A stretch of 23,528 bases of DNA from Actinomycetales bacterium. Its GTDB lineage: Bacteria > Actinomycetota > Actinomycetes > Actinomycetales > Cellulomonadaceae. This document shows positions 6,401 to 13,406 of this stretch, piece after piece. Every line of letters begins with the position of its first letter. Within the stretch, counting starts at the first letter, position 1. A program made the position numbers and the translations under genes. The stretch is taken from positions 1 to 23,528 of the forward strand of contig JAAYZM010000321.1 in the NCBI GenBank assembly GCA_012514835.1. Reading direction: 5' to 3'. The notes under the pieces are model-generated. The model had not been told where the DNA came from. It ran no database searches and saw nothing but the letters and a program-made list of their open reading frames with translations.

Positions 6401-8694
6401 CCACGACGACCCCCTCGGCCCCCGCAACGGCACCCGGCTCCGAGCAGACAGACGCCGCCGCGCTCGGCACGTCGCGCCCAGCACGCCCACGCACCCCGCT
6501 GCGTGCGCACAGCGCGACCCTCGTGTCCGTCCTCGCCGTGACGACGTCAGCGTGGGCGCTCAACCCGCTGTTCGAGCCCGGCCGGTGGGCCCCCGTCGCG
6601 TTCGTCGTGTGCCTCGTGCTCGGGTGGGGCACCGCCCTCGTGCGGACCCGGTCGCGCTCCGCCCTCGCACCGACGCTCGGTGGCCTGGTCCTGGTCGCGT
6701 ACGGCCTCGCCGTCGTCTACCTGAGCCCCCCGGGCGAGCTCGACCTCTTGCCCGACGGCGAGTCCCTCGACCGGCTCGGCCTGCTCAGCGAGGCCTTGAG
6801 CGCGCAGGTCCTCGAGGGCGTCGCACCGCTCCCGGTGAGCGCTGCGCTCGAGATGGTGGCCATCGGTGGGATCGCCGCGTGCTACCTGCTCGTCGAGCTC
6901 GTGTGCTTCGGGCTCCGCGCCCCCGCGTGGGCCGGGCTGCCCCTGCTCGCCCTGTGGGTCCCGGCGATCTTCGTCTACGTGGACGTCTCGGCGCTCGTCT
7001 TCGTCCTCGCGGCCGTGAGCTACCTCGCCCTGCTCGCGATCGCGAGCGACGCACCTGCTCTCGACGAGGAAGAACGGCGCCGCCGCAACCTCATCACGGC
7101 GGGATGGGCCACCACCGTCGCGGTCCTCACGCTCGCCGTCACCCCCCTCGTCACCGCGCTGCCCTTCTGGGGCTCCAACCCCTTGCCCTTCCTCGGGAGC
7201 GCGACCCCCGGCTCGATCCTCCTGAGCGCCGACCTCGACATGCGCGACTCGCTCGGACGCCAGTCCCCCGACGTCGCCCTGCGCTACCGCGTGAACCCCG
7301 TCACGCCCGGCCCGCTGCGGCTGCGCACCTTGCGGGACTTCGACGGCGAGGCGTGGTCGGCCGGCCCCGCGGGCGGCGAGACCGTGCCAGCCGGCTCGGG
7401 CGAGATGCTCTGGCCCGGGGGGTACGACGGCGAGACAGAGGGCGCGGCCGTGACCCGCGTGGACGTCGAGGTGGTCGCGCTGCGTGAGGACCAGCTCCCG
7501 ATCCCGACCTTCCCGCGCACCGTGGAGGCGCCCGGGCAGTGGCACTACGACGCCGAGCGCGACGAGGTGAGCGGCCGGTCGCGCACCCTGCGTGGCATGA
7601 CCTACGCGATGGACGTGGTGCTCCCGTGGTTCGACGCCGACGACCTGCGCGCCACCGCGGTGGGCGAACCGCTCGACGTCGAGACCTACCTCGCGGTGCC
7701 GGAGACCGAGCACGCCGAGGACATCGCGACGAGGGCCCTCGAGGTGACCGAGCGCGCGTCGACCCCGTACGACCAGGCGCTGCTGCTCCAGACCTTCTTG
7801 CGCAGCCGCCCGTTCGAGTACCAGACCGAGATCCCCGACCCGGTGACCGGTGACGCCGTGTGGGACTTCCTCGAGTCGGGGCAGGGCTACTGCGTCCAGT
7901 TCGCCACCGCGATGACCGTGATGGCCCGCACCCTGGGCATCCCGGCACGCATGGCCGTCGGGTTCCTGCCCGGCAGCTCTACCCCCGGGACGGGCCAGCG
8001 GACCTACGAGGTGCGCGGCGACCGCGCCCACACGTGGCCCGAGCTGCACTTCGAGGGCATCGGCTGGGTCCGGTTCGAGCCGACGCCCGCCGTGCAGTCC
8101 GGCTTCCCGCCCGCGTACGCGGACCCGTTCGCGAACGTCGGCGAGGACCCCACGTTCGGTGGCGAGCTGCCGACGTCGACGGCCGTCCCCTCGGCCCGTC
8201 CCACCGGCGGGACGGCTGCCGGGAGCGGCGGGTTCGCCGAGTCCGTCGCGCGCACGCTCCGCGAGGCCCCCGCGTGGGTGCTCGTGGCCGCCTCGCTCGT
8301 GCTCGTCGCGCTGGTCGCCGGGGGCGTGCTCCTGGCGAGGAGGCTCCGCCGGCGGGTCACCCGCACGTTCGGCCCCGAGACGGCGTGGTCACAGCTGCGC
8401 GAGCGGCTCGCCGCGATCGGCATCACGTGGTCCGACTCGCGCACCCCACGCCAGGTGATCGCCACGGTGAGCCACCAGGTGGAGCGTCGCACACGCGCAC
8501 CGATCGACGCCGACGCGCTGCGTGCCCTGCGCGCCCTTGCGGGAGCGGTCGAGCGGACGCGCTACGCACCCTCGGCCCCCGAGACGACGCACGAAGAGCT
8601 CGAGCGGGACGTCGCTGCCGTGATGCGCGGTGCGGCGGTCAGCGACCCCGCTCGTCGCGACGACGGTCCCAGCGCTCCTCGAGCCTCGACATGA
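6397..8694 (+). CDS. TgpA-like membrane transglutaminase (DUF3488 / transglutaminase core / DUF4129)
   Basis: The 765-residue membrane protein has three parts. Several N-terminal membrane helices (about 35-240, DUF3488 type) come first, followed by an extracytoplasmic region with a transglutaminase/protease-like core. After that come one late helix (about 628-650, WVLVAASLVLVALVAGGVLLA) and a cytoplasmic tail with a DUF4129-like end (RTRYAPSAPETTHEEL). The presumed triad is Cys499 (GQGYCVQFATAM), His545 (RAHTWPEL) and an acidic residue at 561 (WVRFEPTP, Glu where classical members often have Asp). TgpA of Pseudomonas is an essential periplasmic transglutaminase; the substrate here is unknown. 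The ATG overlaps the DUF58 stop. Its last 56 bases overlap the 3' end of the convergent DUF3040 gene. Confidence 0.92.
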   Translation: MTTTTPSAPATAPGSEQTDAAALGTSRPARPRTPLRAHSATLVSVLAVTTSAWALNPLFEPGRWAPVAFVVCLVLGWGTALVRTRSRSALAPTLGGLVLVAYGLAVVYLSPPGELDLLPDGESLDRLGLLSEALSAQVLEGVAPLPVSAALEMVAIGGIAACYLLVELVCFGLRAPAWAGLPLLALWVPAIFVYVDVSALVFVLAAVSYLALLAIASDAPALDEEERRRRNLITAGWATTVAVLTLAVTPLVTALPFWGSNPLPFLGSATPGSILLSADLDMRDSLGRQSPDVALRYRVNPVTPGPLRLRTLRDFDGEAWSAGPAGGETVPAGSGEMLWPGGYDGETEGAAVTRVDVEVVALREDQLPIPTFPRTVEAPGQWHYDAERDEVSGRSRTLRGMTYAMDVVLPWFDADDLRATAVGEPLDVETYLAVPETEHAEDIATRALEVTERASTPYDQALLLQTFLRSRPFEYQTEIPDPVTGDAVWDFLESGQGYCVQFATAMTVMARTLGIPARMAVGFLPGSSTPGTGQRTYEVRGDRAHTWPELHFEGIGWVRFEPTPAVQSGFPPAYADPFANVGEDPTFGGELPTSTAVPSARPTGGTAAGSGGFAESVARTLREAPAWVLVAASLVLVALVAGGVLLARRLRRRVTRTFGPETAWSQLRERLAAIGITWSDSRTPRQVIATVSHQVERRTRAPIDADALRALRALAGAVERTRYAPSAPETTHEELERDVAAVMRGAAVSDPARRDDGPSAPRAST

Positions 8695-9028
8695 ACGGCT
8701 GACGGCGCGCGGCGGGGCGACGCGGGGCGACGGAACCGTCACGGCCGACGACCCCTTGCGGGCCCTTCTTGCGGCGCGGCGGGGAGAACCCGTACGCGAC
8801 GGCGGCGAACATGACGAGGAAACCCACGACGCCGAGCCAGACCTGGGAGAGGGCCGCGCCGCCGACGAGGGCGAGCAGGCCGACGACGGCCCCGAGCCCC
8901 GCGACGATCCAGTGCCGCATGCCCGAGTGGCCACCGGACTGCATCGTCGAGGCGAGCCTCGGGTCGTCAGAGGCGAGCTGGCGCTCCATCTGCTCCAGCA
9001 CGCGCTGCTCGAACTCGGAGAGAGGCAT
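8639..9028 (-). CDS. DUF3040 domain-containing small membrane protein
   Basis: The 129-residue protein begins MPLSEFEQRVLEQMERQL, the N-terminal signature of the actinobacterial DUF3040 family, with a DDPRLAS motif next. Two membrane helices follow (about 39-58 and 62-80), then a strongly basic tail (PPRRKKGP through ERWDRRRDERGR). Its function is unknown; the tail suggests contact with the inner membrane face or nucleic acid. The ATG at 9028 has a GGAGGTG site. It lies 58 bases after dinB on the same strand, but a good promoter (9089-9117) inside the dinB end suggests separate expression. Its 3' end overlaps the TgpA-like gene on the opposite strand by 56 bases. Confidence 0.88.
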   Translation of the reverse strand: MPLSEFEQRVLEQMERQLASDDPRLASTMQSGGHSGMRHWIVAGLGAVVGLLALVGGAALSQVWLGVVGFLVMFAAVAYGFSPPRRKKGPQGVVGRDGSVAPRRPAARRQPFMSRLEERWDRRRDERGR

Positions 9029-9086
9029 CGGCACCTCCGTTTCCCAAGGCTGGCGTCGAGGGCGATTCCCACGGACGTCGTGCTCC

Positions 9087-10397
9087 CTAGGATAGATGGC
9101 CGCGCGCCCCGTGTGTAGTCGAAGGCGCCGCTCGACGGACCGGGGGCACCCCGGGGCCGATCGCCGCACGGCCGAACCGCTCGCGGACGTGGTCCATCGC
9201 ATGCTCGGCGGCGAGGACGGCTTCTCGAGGCGCGGACTCCCCCTCGCCCGTGTCCTCGCTGGTCCCCGCACCCACGTCGAGGCCGTCGAACGCCGGCTGG
9301 ACGGGCGTGGATCCCGCGTCGGAGAGGCCCTCGGCGCGGACTCCGACGAGGCGGACGGGAAGCCCCCGGAGGTCCACCCCGGCGAGCAGCTCGCGCGCGA
9401 GGAGGTAGATCTCGCGGCCGCCGTCCGTGGGTGACGTGAGCGTGCGCGAGCGCGTCAGCGTCTTGAAGTCGCTCGTGCGCACCTTGAGCGAGACGGTCCG
9501 GGCGACGAGCCGTTGGGTGCGCAAGCGCGAGGCGCACTCGTCCGCGAGCCCGCGCATCCGCTCCTGGACCACCGTGAGGTCGTGCTGGTCCCGACCGAAC
9601 GTCGACTCGGCGCCGATCGACTTCTCGACACGACCCGGGCTCACGGGCCGGGGGTCGCGGCCCCACGCGAGGTCGTGCAGGTGCGCCCCGGCCGCACGGC
9701 CCACCGCACGCTGGACCGTCGCGACGTCCGCGTGCGCGAGCTCCGCGACCGTGCGCAGCCCCCAGCGCGCTAGTGCCGCCTGCGTCTGCTCCCCCACGCC
9801 CCACAGGGACTCGACGGGCAGTGCGTGCAAGAAGTCGACCGTCGCGGCACGCGGGACCAGGAGCAGCCCGTCGGGCTTGGCGTAGGTGGACGCGAGCTTC
9901 GCGACGAACTTGTTGGCCGCGACGCCCACCGAGCACGTGATCTGGTGCTCGGCGAGCACGCGGGAACGGATCCGCTCCGCGATCACGGTGGGGGAACCGA
10001 GCCGACGTCGCGCGCCCGAGACGTCGAGGAAGGCCTCGTCCACGCTGATCTGCTCGACGAGGGGCGTGATCTCCCCGAGGATCTCCATGACCGAGGTGGA
10101 GACCTCGCGGTAGGCGCGGTGGTCGGGCGGGATCACGACGGCGTGCGGGCACATGCGCATCGCCCGCGCCATCGGCATGGCGGAGTGGACCCCGAAGGCT
10201 CGGGCCTCGTAGGTCGCCGCGAGGACGACGGAGCGCTCCTTGCCACCGACGATCACGGGGCGTCCGCGCAGGTGCGGCCTCCGCGCGAGCTCGACGGAGG
10301 CGAAGAACGCGTCCATGTCGACGTGGAGGACGTGCGCTCCGCCCTCCTCGCTCCCCCAGTCCCGCGCGACGTCGAGAGCTGGCCGTGCCCGGCTCAT
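9087..10397 (-). CDS. dinB: DNA polymerase IV (translesion Y-family polymerase DinB)
   Basis: DinB copies past damaged template bases and is error-prone. The 436-residue protein shows the Y-family palm motifs HVDMDAFFASVE (D27, with F32 as the likely steric-gate residue) and SVDEAFLD (S118, D120, E121). The finger block is ATYEARAFGVHSAMPMARA, the thumb helix-hairpin-helix GVGEQTQAALARWGLRTVAEL, and a little-finger domain starts near VEKSIGAESTFGRDQ. The end is low-complexity and I see no clear QxxLF clamp-binding peptide, so clamp contact may be weak or internal. The ATG lies four bases after the HEPN gene stop. The pair is headed by a perfect SOS box, so the polymerase should be LexA-controlled. 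Confidence 0.95.
   Translation of the reverse strand: MSRARPALDVARDWGSEEGGAHVLHVDMDAFFASVELARRPHLRGRPVIVGGKERSVVLAATYEARAFGVHSAMPMARAMRMCPHAVVIPPDHRAYREVSTSVMEILGEITPLVEQISVDEAFLDVSGARRRLGSPTVIAERIRSRVLAEHQITCSVGVAANKFVAKLASTYAKPDGLLLVPRAATVDFLHALPVESLWGVGEQTQAALARWGLRTVAELAHADVATVQRAVGRAAGAHLHDLAWGRDPRPVSPGRVEKSIGAESTFGRDQHDLTVVQERMRGLADECASRLRTQRLVARTVSLKVRTSDFKTLTRSRTLTSPTDGGREIYLLARELLAGVDLRGLPVRLVGVRAEGLSDAGSTPVQPAFDGLDVGAGTSEDTGEGESAPREAVLAAEHAMDHVRERFGRAAIGPGVPPVRRAAPSTTHGARGHLS
9089..9117 (-). promoter_or_regulatory. Predicted promoter of the DUF3040 gene
   Basis: On the minus strand TACACA (9117-9112) and TATCCT (9094-9089) are 17 bases apart, one of the best -10 hexamers in the window. 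It overlaps the 3' end of dinB and would start transcription near 9081, about 50 bases before the DUF3040 ATG. Confidence 0.5.
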
Positions 10398-10401
10398 CGC
10401 G

Positions 10402-10854
10402 TCAACCGACCTGGGCGCCGGGTCCGCGCTCGGCGGCGCGGGCTGCGGAGGACTCCTCGAGCGCGATGCGGATCTCGTCGACGAAGTCTTCCGCCGTCAC
10501 GAGGACCTCCTCGGCACGTGCGTCGCTCACGACACCTTCCGCTCCCGCCTCGACCTGAGCGCGTTCGTGCGCCCCGGACGCGAAGTAGGCCGTCCAGCCC
10601 TCGAACTCGGGCGCCGTGCGTGCGAGCAGCTCCCACACGGCGCGCGGCCCACGCCGGGCGGACGGCGTCTCCCACGCCGCGACGAGCGCCGCCGCGGCAC
10701 GCAGGGCCGCGAGGTGCGCGTGCACGAAGCGGTCGTCCGGGTCCGCGGTGAACCGAGCCGCGAGCAGCTCGGCGTCGGCCCGTCGCAATAGCTGTGCCGT
10801 CGCGAGCGGGACCGGGGCCCGGCGCACACCCGTCGCGTTCCGCGCTGTCCTCAT
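10402..10854 (-). CDS. SAV_6107-type HEPN domain protein, SOS-controlled partner of dinB
   Basis: The 150-residue, mostly alpha-helical protein resembles the actinobacterial SAV_6107 HEPN family found next to dinB. The visible motif is R42-FVHA-H47, an Arg-x4-His element of the type that forms the active site of HEPN ribonucleases, within DDRFVHAHLAALRAAAALVAAW. A second conserved-looking stretch is RAVWELLARTAPEFEGWTAYFASGA. Its function is not known; RNA cleavage or RNA binding is inferred from the fold. The ATG at 10854 follows a GGAGGGG tract. An in-frame GTG at 10863 lies six bases after the -10 and could be a leaderless start adding three residues. It is the first gene before dinB (four-base gap), and no nucleotidyltransferase partner is adjacent. 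Confidence 0.82.
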   Translation of the reverse strand: MRTARNATGVRRAPVPLATAQLLRRADAELLAARFTADPDDRFVHAHLAALRAAAALVAAWETPSARRGPRAVWELLARTAPEFEGWTAYFASGAHERAQVEAGAEGVVSDARAEEVLVTAEDFVDEIRIALEESSAARAAERGPGAQVG

Positions 10855-10869
10855 GACCTTCACCCCTCC

Positions 10870-10898
10870 AGTGTCGAACATTCGTTCGATCTCGTCAA
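10870..10898 (-). promoter_or_regulatory. SOS promoter of the HEPN-dinB operon with perfect LexA box
   Basis: TCGAACATTCGTTCGA at 10874-10889 matches the Gram-positive/actinobacterial LexA site TCGAAC-N4-GTTCGA at all twelve fixed positions. On the minus strand, TTGACG (10898-10893) and GACACT (10875-10870) are 17 bases apart, so the box fills the spacer and touches the -10. LexA bound there would block RNA polymerase. It also lies just upstream of the divergent methyltransferase gene. Confidence 0.9.
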
Positions 10899-10913
10899 CC
10901 CTCGCCGCGGGCC

Positions 10914-10919
10914 TACCGT
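10914..10919 (+). promoter_or_regulatory. -10 of a probable leaderless promoter
   Basis: TACCGT is followed by six bases and then the ATG at 10926. Transcription would start at or next to the A of the start codon. No convincing ribosome site is present. The SOS box lies 25-40 bases upstream, over the expected -35 zone, so LexA might affect this gene too. Confidence 0.5.
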
Positions 10920-10925
10920 GGAGCC

Positions 10926-11795
10926 ATGGCCCGTCGCAACGCATCATCGCGCGCACCACTGACATCGCCCCTCCCGACGGAGCCGGTCCCCACCACCACG
11001 GGCGTGGTCGAGCTGGTCCCCGACCCCGGAGCACCGCGCTCGTACACGCTCATGCTCGACGGCGTCCCGAGCTCGCACGTCGATCTCGACGACCCCGAGC
11101 ACCTCGAGTTCGAGTACATGCAGCAGATGGCCGCCGTCGTCGACCGTCTCGCACCCGAGCGCCAACCCCTCGCCGTCGTCCACCTCGGCGCCGCGGGCTG
11201 CTCCCTCGCCCGGTACGTGCACGCGACGCGGCCGCGCTCGCGACAGCTCGCCGTCGAGATCGACGCCGTGCTCGCGAACCACGTGCGCGAGTGGTTCGAC
11301 CTGCCGCGCTCCCCGGCGCTGCGCCTGCGCGTGGGCGAGGCGCGCGAGGTCCTCGCCTCGCTGCCCGACGCGAGCGCCGACGTGGTGATCCGTGACGTCT
11401 TCGCCGACGCGCGCACCCCCGACCACCTCACCACCGCCGAGTTCACGCGCGAGGTGGCGCGCGTGCTGCGCCCGGGCGGGGCCTACCTCGCCAACTGCGC
11501 CGACCGCCCCCCGCTCACGCTCGCGAGGTCGGAGGTGGCGACGGTGCGCTCCGTCTTCCCCGCCGTGGTCATGACCGCCGAGCCCGCGCAGCTGCGCGGG
11601 CGACGCTACGGGAACGTCGTGATCGCAGCGAGCGACGACGCGGGGGCGCTCACCGCCCCGGCCCTGGCCCGGGCGATCCGCTCGCTACCCGCCCCGACCC
11701 GCCTCCTCGCGGGCCCCGATCTCACCGAGTTCGCGGGCGCGGCCCCCGTGCTGCGCGACCCCGCACCACCCGATCCCCCTCCCATGGCGGGCTGA
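10926..11795 (+). CDS. Spermidine-synthase-like / class I SAM-fold protein
   Basis: The 289-residue protein has a Rossmann methyltransferase fold of the spermidine-synthase superfamily. A short N-terminal part includes LMLDGVPSSHVDLDDPEHLEFEY (about 42-64), as in SpeE-type proteins. The nucleotide-binding loop VVHLGAAGCSLARYV (84-98) and acidic strand-2 residues (AVEID, E111/D113) follow, then VVIRDVFADARTPDHLTT (153-170). True spermidine synthases carry Asp residues around this last block for amine binding; here the pattern differs (RDVF), so polyamine synthesis is doubtful and the substrate unknown. The gene seems leaderless. It is divergent from the HEPN-dinB operon across a 71-base gap holding the SOS box, and a hairpin terminator follows the stop. 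Confidence 0.83.
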   Translation: MARRNASSRAPLTSPLPTEPVPTTTGVVELVPDPGAPRSYTLMLDGVPSSHVDLDDPEHLEFEYMQQMAAVVDRLAPERQPLAVVHLGAAGCSLARYVHATRPRSRQLAVEIDAVLANHVREWFDLPRSPALRLRVGEAREVLASLPDASADVVIRDVFADARTPDHLTTAEFTREVARVLRPGGAYLANCADRPPLTLARSEVATVRSVFPAVVMTAEPAQLRGRRYGNVVIAASDDAGALTAPALARAIRSLPAPTRLLAGPDLTEFAGAAPVLRDPAPPDPPPMAG

Positions 11796-11803
11796 GACGC
11801 CGC

Positions 11804-11832
11804 GAGGCCGCACCCTCGACGGGTGCGGCCTC
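11804..11832. terminator. Hairpin terminator between convergent genes
   Basis: Perfect 12-base arms GAGGCCGCACCC (11804-11815) and GGGTGCGGCCTC (11821-11832) enclose a five-base loop. It lies nine bases after the methyltransferase-like gene and 22 bases from the end of cspA, so it can serve both strands. There is no T tract, as is usual for actinobacterial terminators. Confidence 0.85.
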
Positions 11833-11854
11833 GGTCAGAAGGTGGGCGTGCGGC

Positions 11855-12058
11855 TCAGACCGGGACGACCTTCTCCGCCTGCGGGCCCTTGGGGCCCTGC
11901 GTGATCTCGAACTCGACGCGCTGACCCTCCTCGAGGGTCCGGTAGCCCTGCGACTCGATGTTGGAGTAGTGGACGAAGACGTCGGCGCCGCCGCCGTCCT
12001 GGGCGATGAACCCGTAGCCCTTCTCCGAGTTGAACCACTTCACAGCACCCTGTGCCAT
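11855..12058 (-). CDS. cspA: Cold-shock protein (CspA family)
   Basis: The 67-residue single-domain OB-fold protein binds single-stranded RNA and DNA and melts mRNA structure. It carries both RNA-binding motifs, KGYGFI (13-18) and VFVHY (27-31), after the typical start MAQGAVKWFN. The length equals that of the family. The ATG at 12058 has an AAGGAAG site. The 256 bases upstream contain no gene and several hairpins, consistent with a long structured leader. It shares strand with the PAC2 gene upstream, but the gap argues for its own promoter. The symbol is by family; several paralogues usually exist. Confidence 0.96.
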   Translation of the reverse strand: MAQGAVKWFNSEKGYGFIAQDGGGADVFVHYSNIESQGYRTLEEGQRVEFEITQGPKGPQAEKVVPV

Positions 12059-12314
12059 AGCTTGCTTCCTTACGTTTCCATCCGGGGACGGTCTTTCGAC
12101 CGGACGTGTTCCGGCCTCCTGCCGCAATGCTTCGTCCCACGTCCCCAACCGGGTGGACCAGCCTCAGGGGCTGGGGTGCCGCCGAGCGGCGCCGGGTCGA
12201 GCGGTAGTACGTCACTGCAACGGCCCACACTCTGCCATGCACCTTTGAGGGCGCGCCATGACTTCTGACCGCCCGAGGGCACCTTTGTTGGTAACGATGT
12301 GGTAAAGGCTGACG
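12059..12314 (-). other. cspA upstream region: structured leader and a paired direct repeat
   Basis: No gene is visible here. Near cspA the minus-strand RNA can form CGGTC-GAAA-GACCG (12089-12102), a GNRA-loop hairpin. It overlaps a competing hairpin with CCGGA/TCCGG arms (12100-12114), so two folds exclude each other. A third hairpin with 6-base arms is at 12158-12174. Farther up, GCACCTTTG (plus strand) occurs at 12239-12247 and 12279-12287, exactly 40 bases apart. I could not assign a convincing -35/-10 pair. Confidence 0.45.
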
Positions 12315-13241
12315 CTACTGCTGACCGGGATCCTTGCTCTGCTGGGCAAGGAAGCGTTCGAACTCGTCACCGAGCTCCTCGGCCGTCGGGATCGGCGCTC
12401 CCGAGGCGAGCATGCCCTCGGCCTCCGTGCCACGGCGGAAGGCGTCGTACTGGTTCTCGAGCGCCCGCACCACCTCGAGCGCCTCGTCGGAGTCGGAGAG
12501 CTGGCGCTCGACCTCCTCCGCCGCCTGGAGCACGGCCGGCTCGAGCCCGGCAGCGTCGAGGTCCAGCCCCGTGAGCCGCTCGATGAACCCCAGTCCCGTT
12601 ACCGCCGCGGCGGGATAGGTCGAGGAGGCCAGGTAGTGCGGCACGTGCACGGCCAGCCCGACCGCATCGTGCCCCGCCTCGCCGAGCCGCAGCTCGAGGA
12701 GCGAGGACGCGCTGCCCGGGACCTGGACGTTCCCGAACCACGACGGGAAGTCGGCGACGAGCTCGGGGCGCGTGCCGTGGACCGTGGCGGAGAGCTCGCG
12801 GGTGTGCGGCACGGCCATGGGGATGCCGTGCACGCCGACGACGAGCGAGACCCCGAAGTCCTCGATGATCTGGGTGGTCGCGGCGGCGAAACGTTCCCAC
12901 TGCGTGTCCGGCTCGAGGCCGTGCAGCAGCAGGTACTGCGTGCCTTCCGCGTCCGGCACCACGTCGATGACGAGCTCGGGTGCGTCGACGTCCACCCACG
13001 CGTTCGACGCGAAGGTCATGGCCGGGCGACGGCTGCGGTAGTCGAGGAGCTCGTCGACCTCGAAGGTCGCGAGCCGCAAGGGGTCCGACGACGAGACGAG
13101 GTGCTCGGAGATCACCGCGGCGACCGAGCCGGAGTCGACGAAGCCGCGCACCGCGTGCACGAGCACGGGCGCACCGTTCATCTCGGCGAGCCTCGCCGCT
13201 ACCTCGGTGTCGATCTCGTAGAGCTTCCTGGGGTTGCGCAT
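12315..13241 (-). CDS. PAC2 family protein
   Basis: The 308-residue protein belongs to the PAC2 superfamily, related to eukaryotic proteasome-assembly chaperone 2 and common in actinobacteria. Recognisable features are the N-terminal GAPVLVHAVRGFVDSGSVA (about 23-41), FEVDELLDYRSRRP, the strand with LLLHGLEPDTQWERF, and VGVHGIPMAVPHTR with VPHYLASSTYPAAAVTGL. The C-terminal part (about 240-308) is acidic and helical. Bacterial roles are unproven; a link to the Pup-proteasome has been suggested from the family name only, and no proteasome gene is nearby. An AAGGAG lies about ten bases before the ATG at 13241. It is divergent from helD across 165 bases. Confidence 0.9.
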   Translation of the reverse strand: MRNPRKLYEIDTEVAARLAEMNGAPVLVHAVRGFVDSGSVAAVISEHLVSSSDPLRLATFEVDELLDYRSRRPAMTFASNAWVDVDAPELVIDVVPDAEGTQYLLLHGLEPDTQWERFAAATTQIIEDFGVSLVVGVHGIPMAVPHTRELSATVHGTRPELVADFPSWFGNVQVPGSASSLLELRLGEAGHDAVGLAVHVPHYLASSTYPAAAVTGLGFIERLTGLDLDAAGLEPAVLQAAEEVERQLSDSDEALEVVRALENQYDAFRRGTEAEGMLASGAPIPTAEELGDEFERFLAQQSKDPGQQ

Positions 13242-13322
13242 CGCGCCCGATCTCTCCTTGGTCGTGTGCTGGTGCTCCTGGGTCAACGCCCCACCGCCCC
13301 CCAGGATTCCATGATCGCCAGA

Positions 13323-13351
13323 TGGACTCGGGCGCACGCTTGGCGGATAAT
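13323..13351 (+). promoter_or_regulatory. Predicted helD promoter
   Basis: TGGACT (13323-13328) and GATAAT (13346-13351) are 17 bases apart, a strong sigma-A-type pair for this genome. The transcript would start near 13358, leaving about 50 bases of leader. I did not see the inverted repeat of rifamycin-associated elements (GGGGCTTGCGGCAAGGCCC type) that precedes inducible HelR genes. Confidence 0.6.
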
Positions 13352-13406
13352 GGACGGCCGCCCTCGCGGGGAGCAGGCGGCCACCGACGGGGTCGAAGGG
13401 AAGAGC

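Noticed and set aside
10914..11446. Minus-strand frames antisense to the methyltransferase-like gene
   Set aside because: They have no recognisable domain and no ribosome site, and lie fully inside a well-supported gene.
13281..13286. TTGACC as a -35 for the PAC2 gene (minus strand)
   Set aside because: No acceptable -10 hexamer lies 16 to 19 bases downstream, so the promoter is not assigned.
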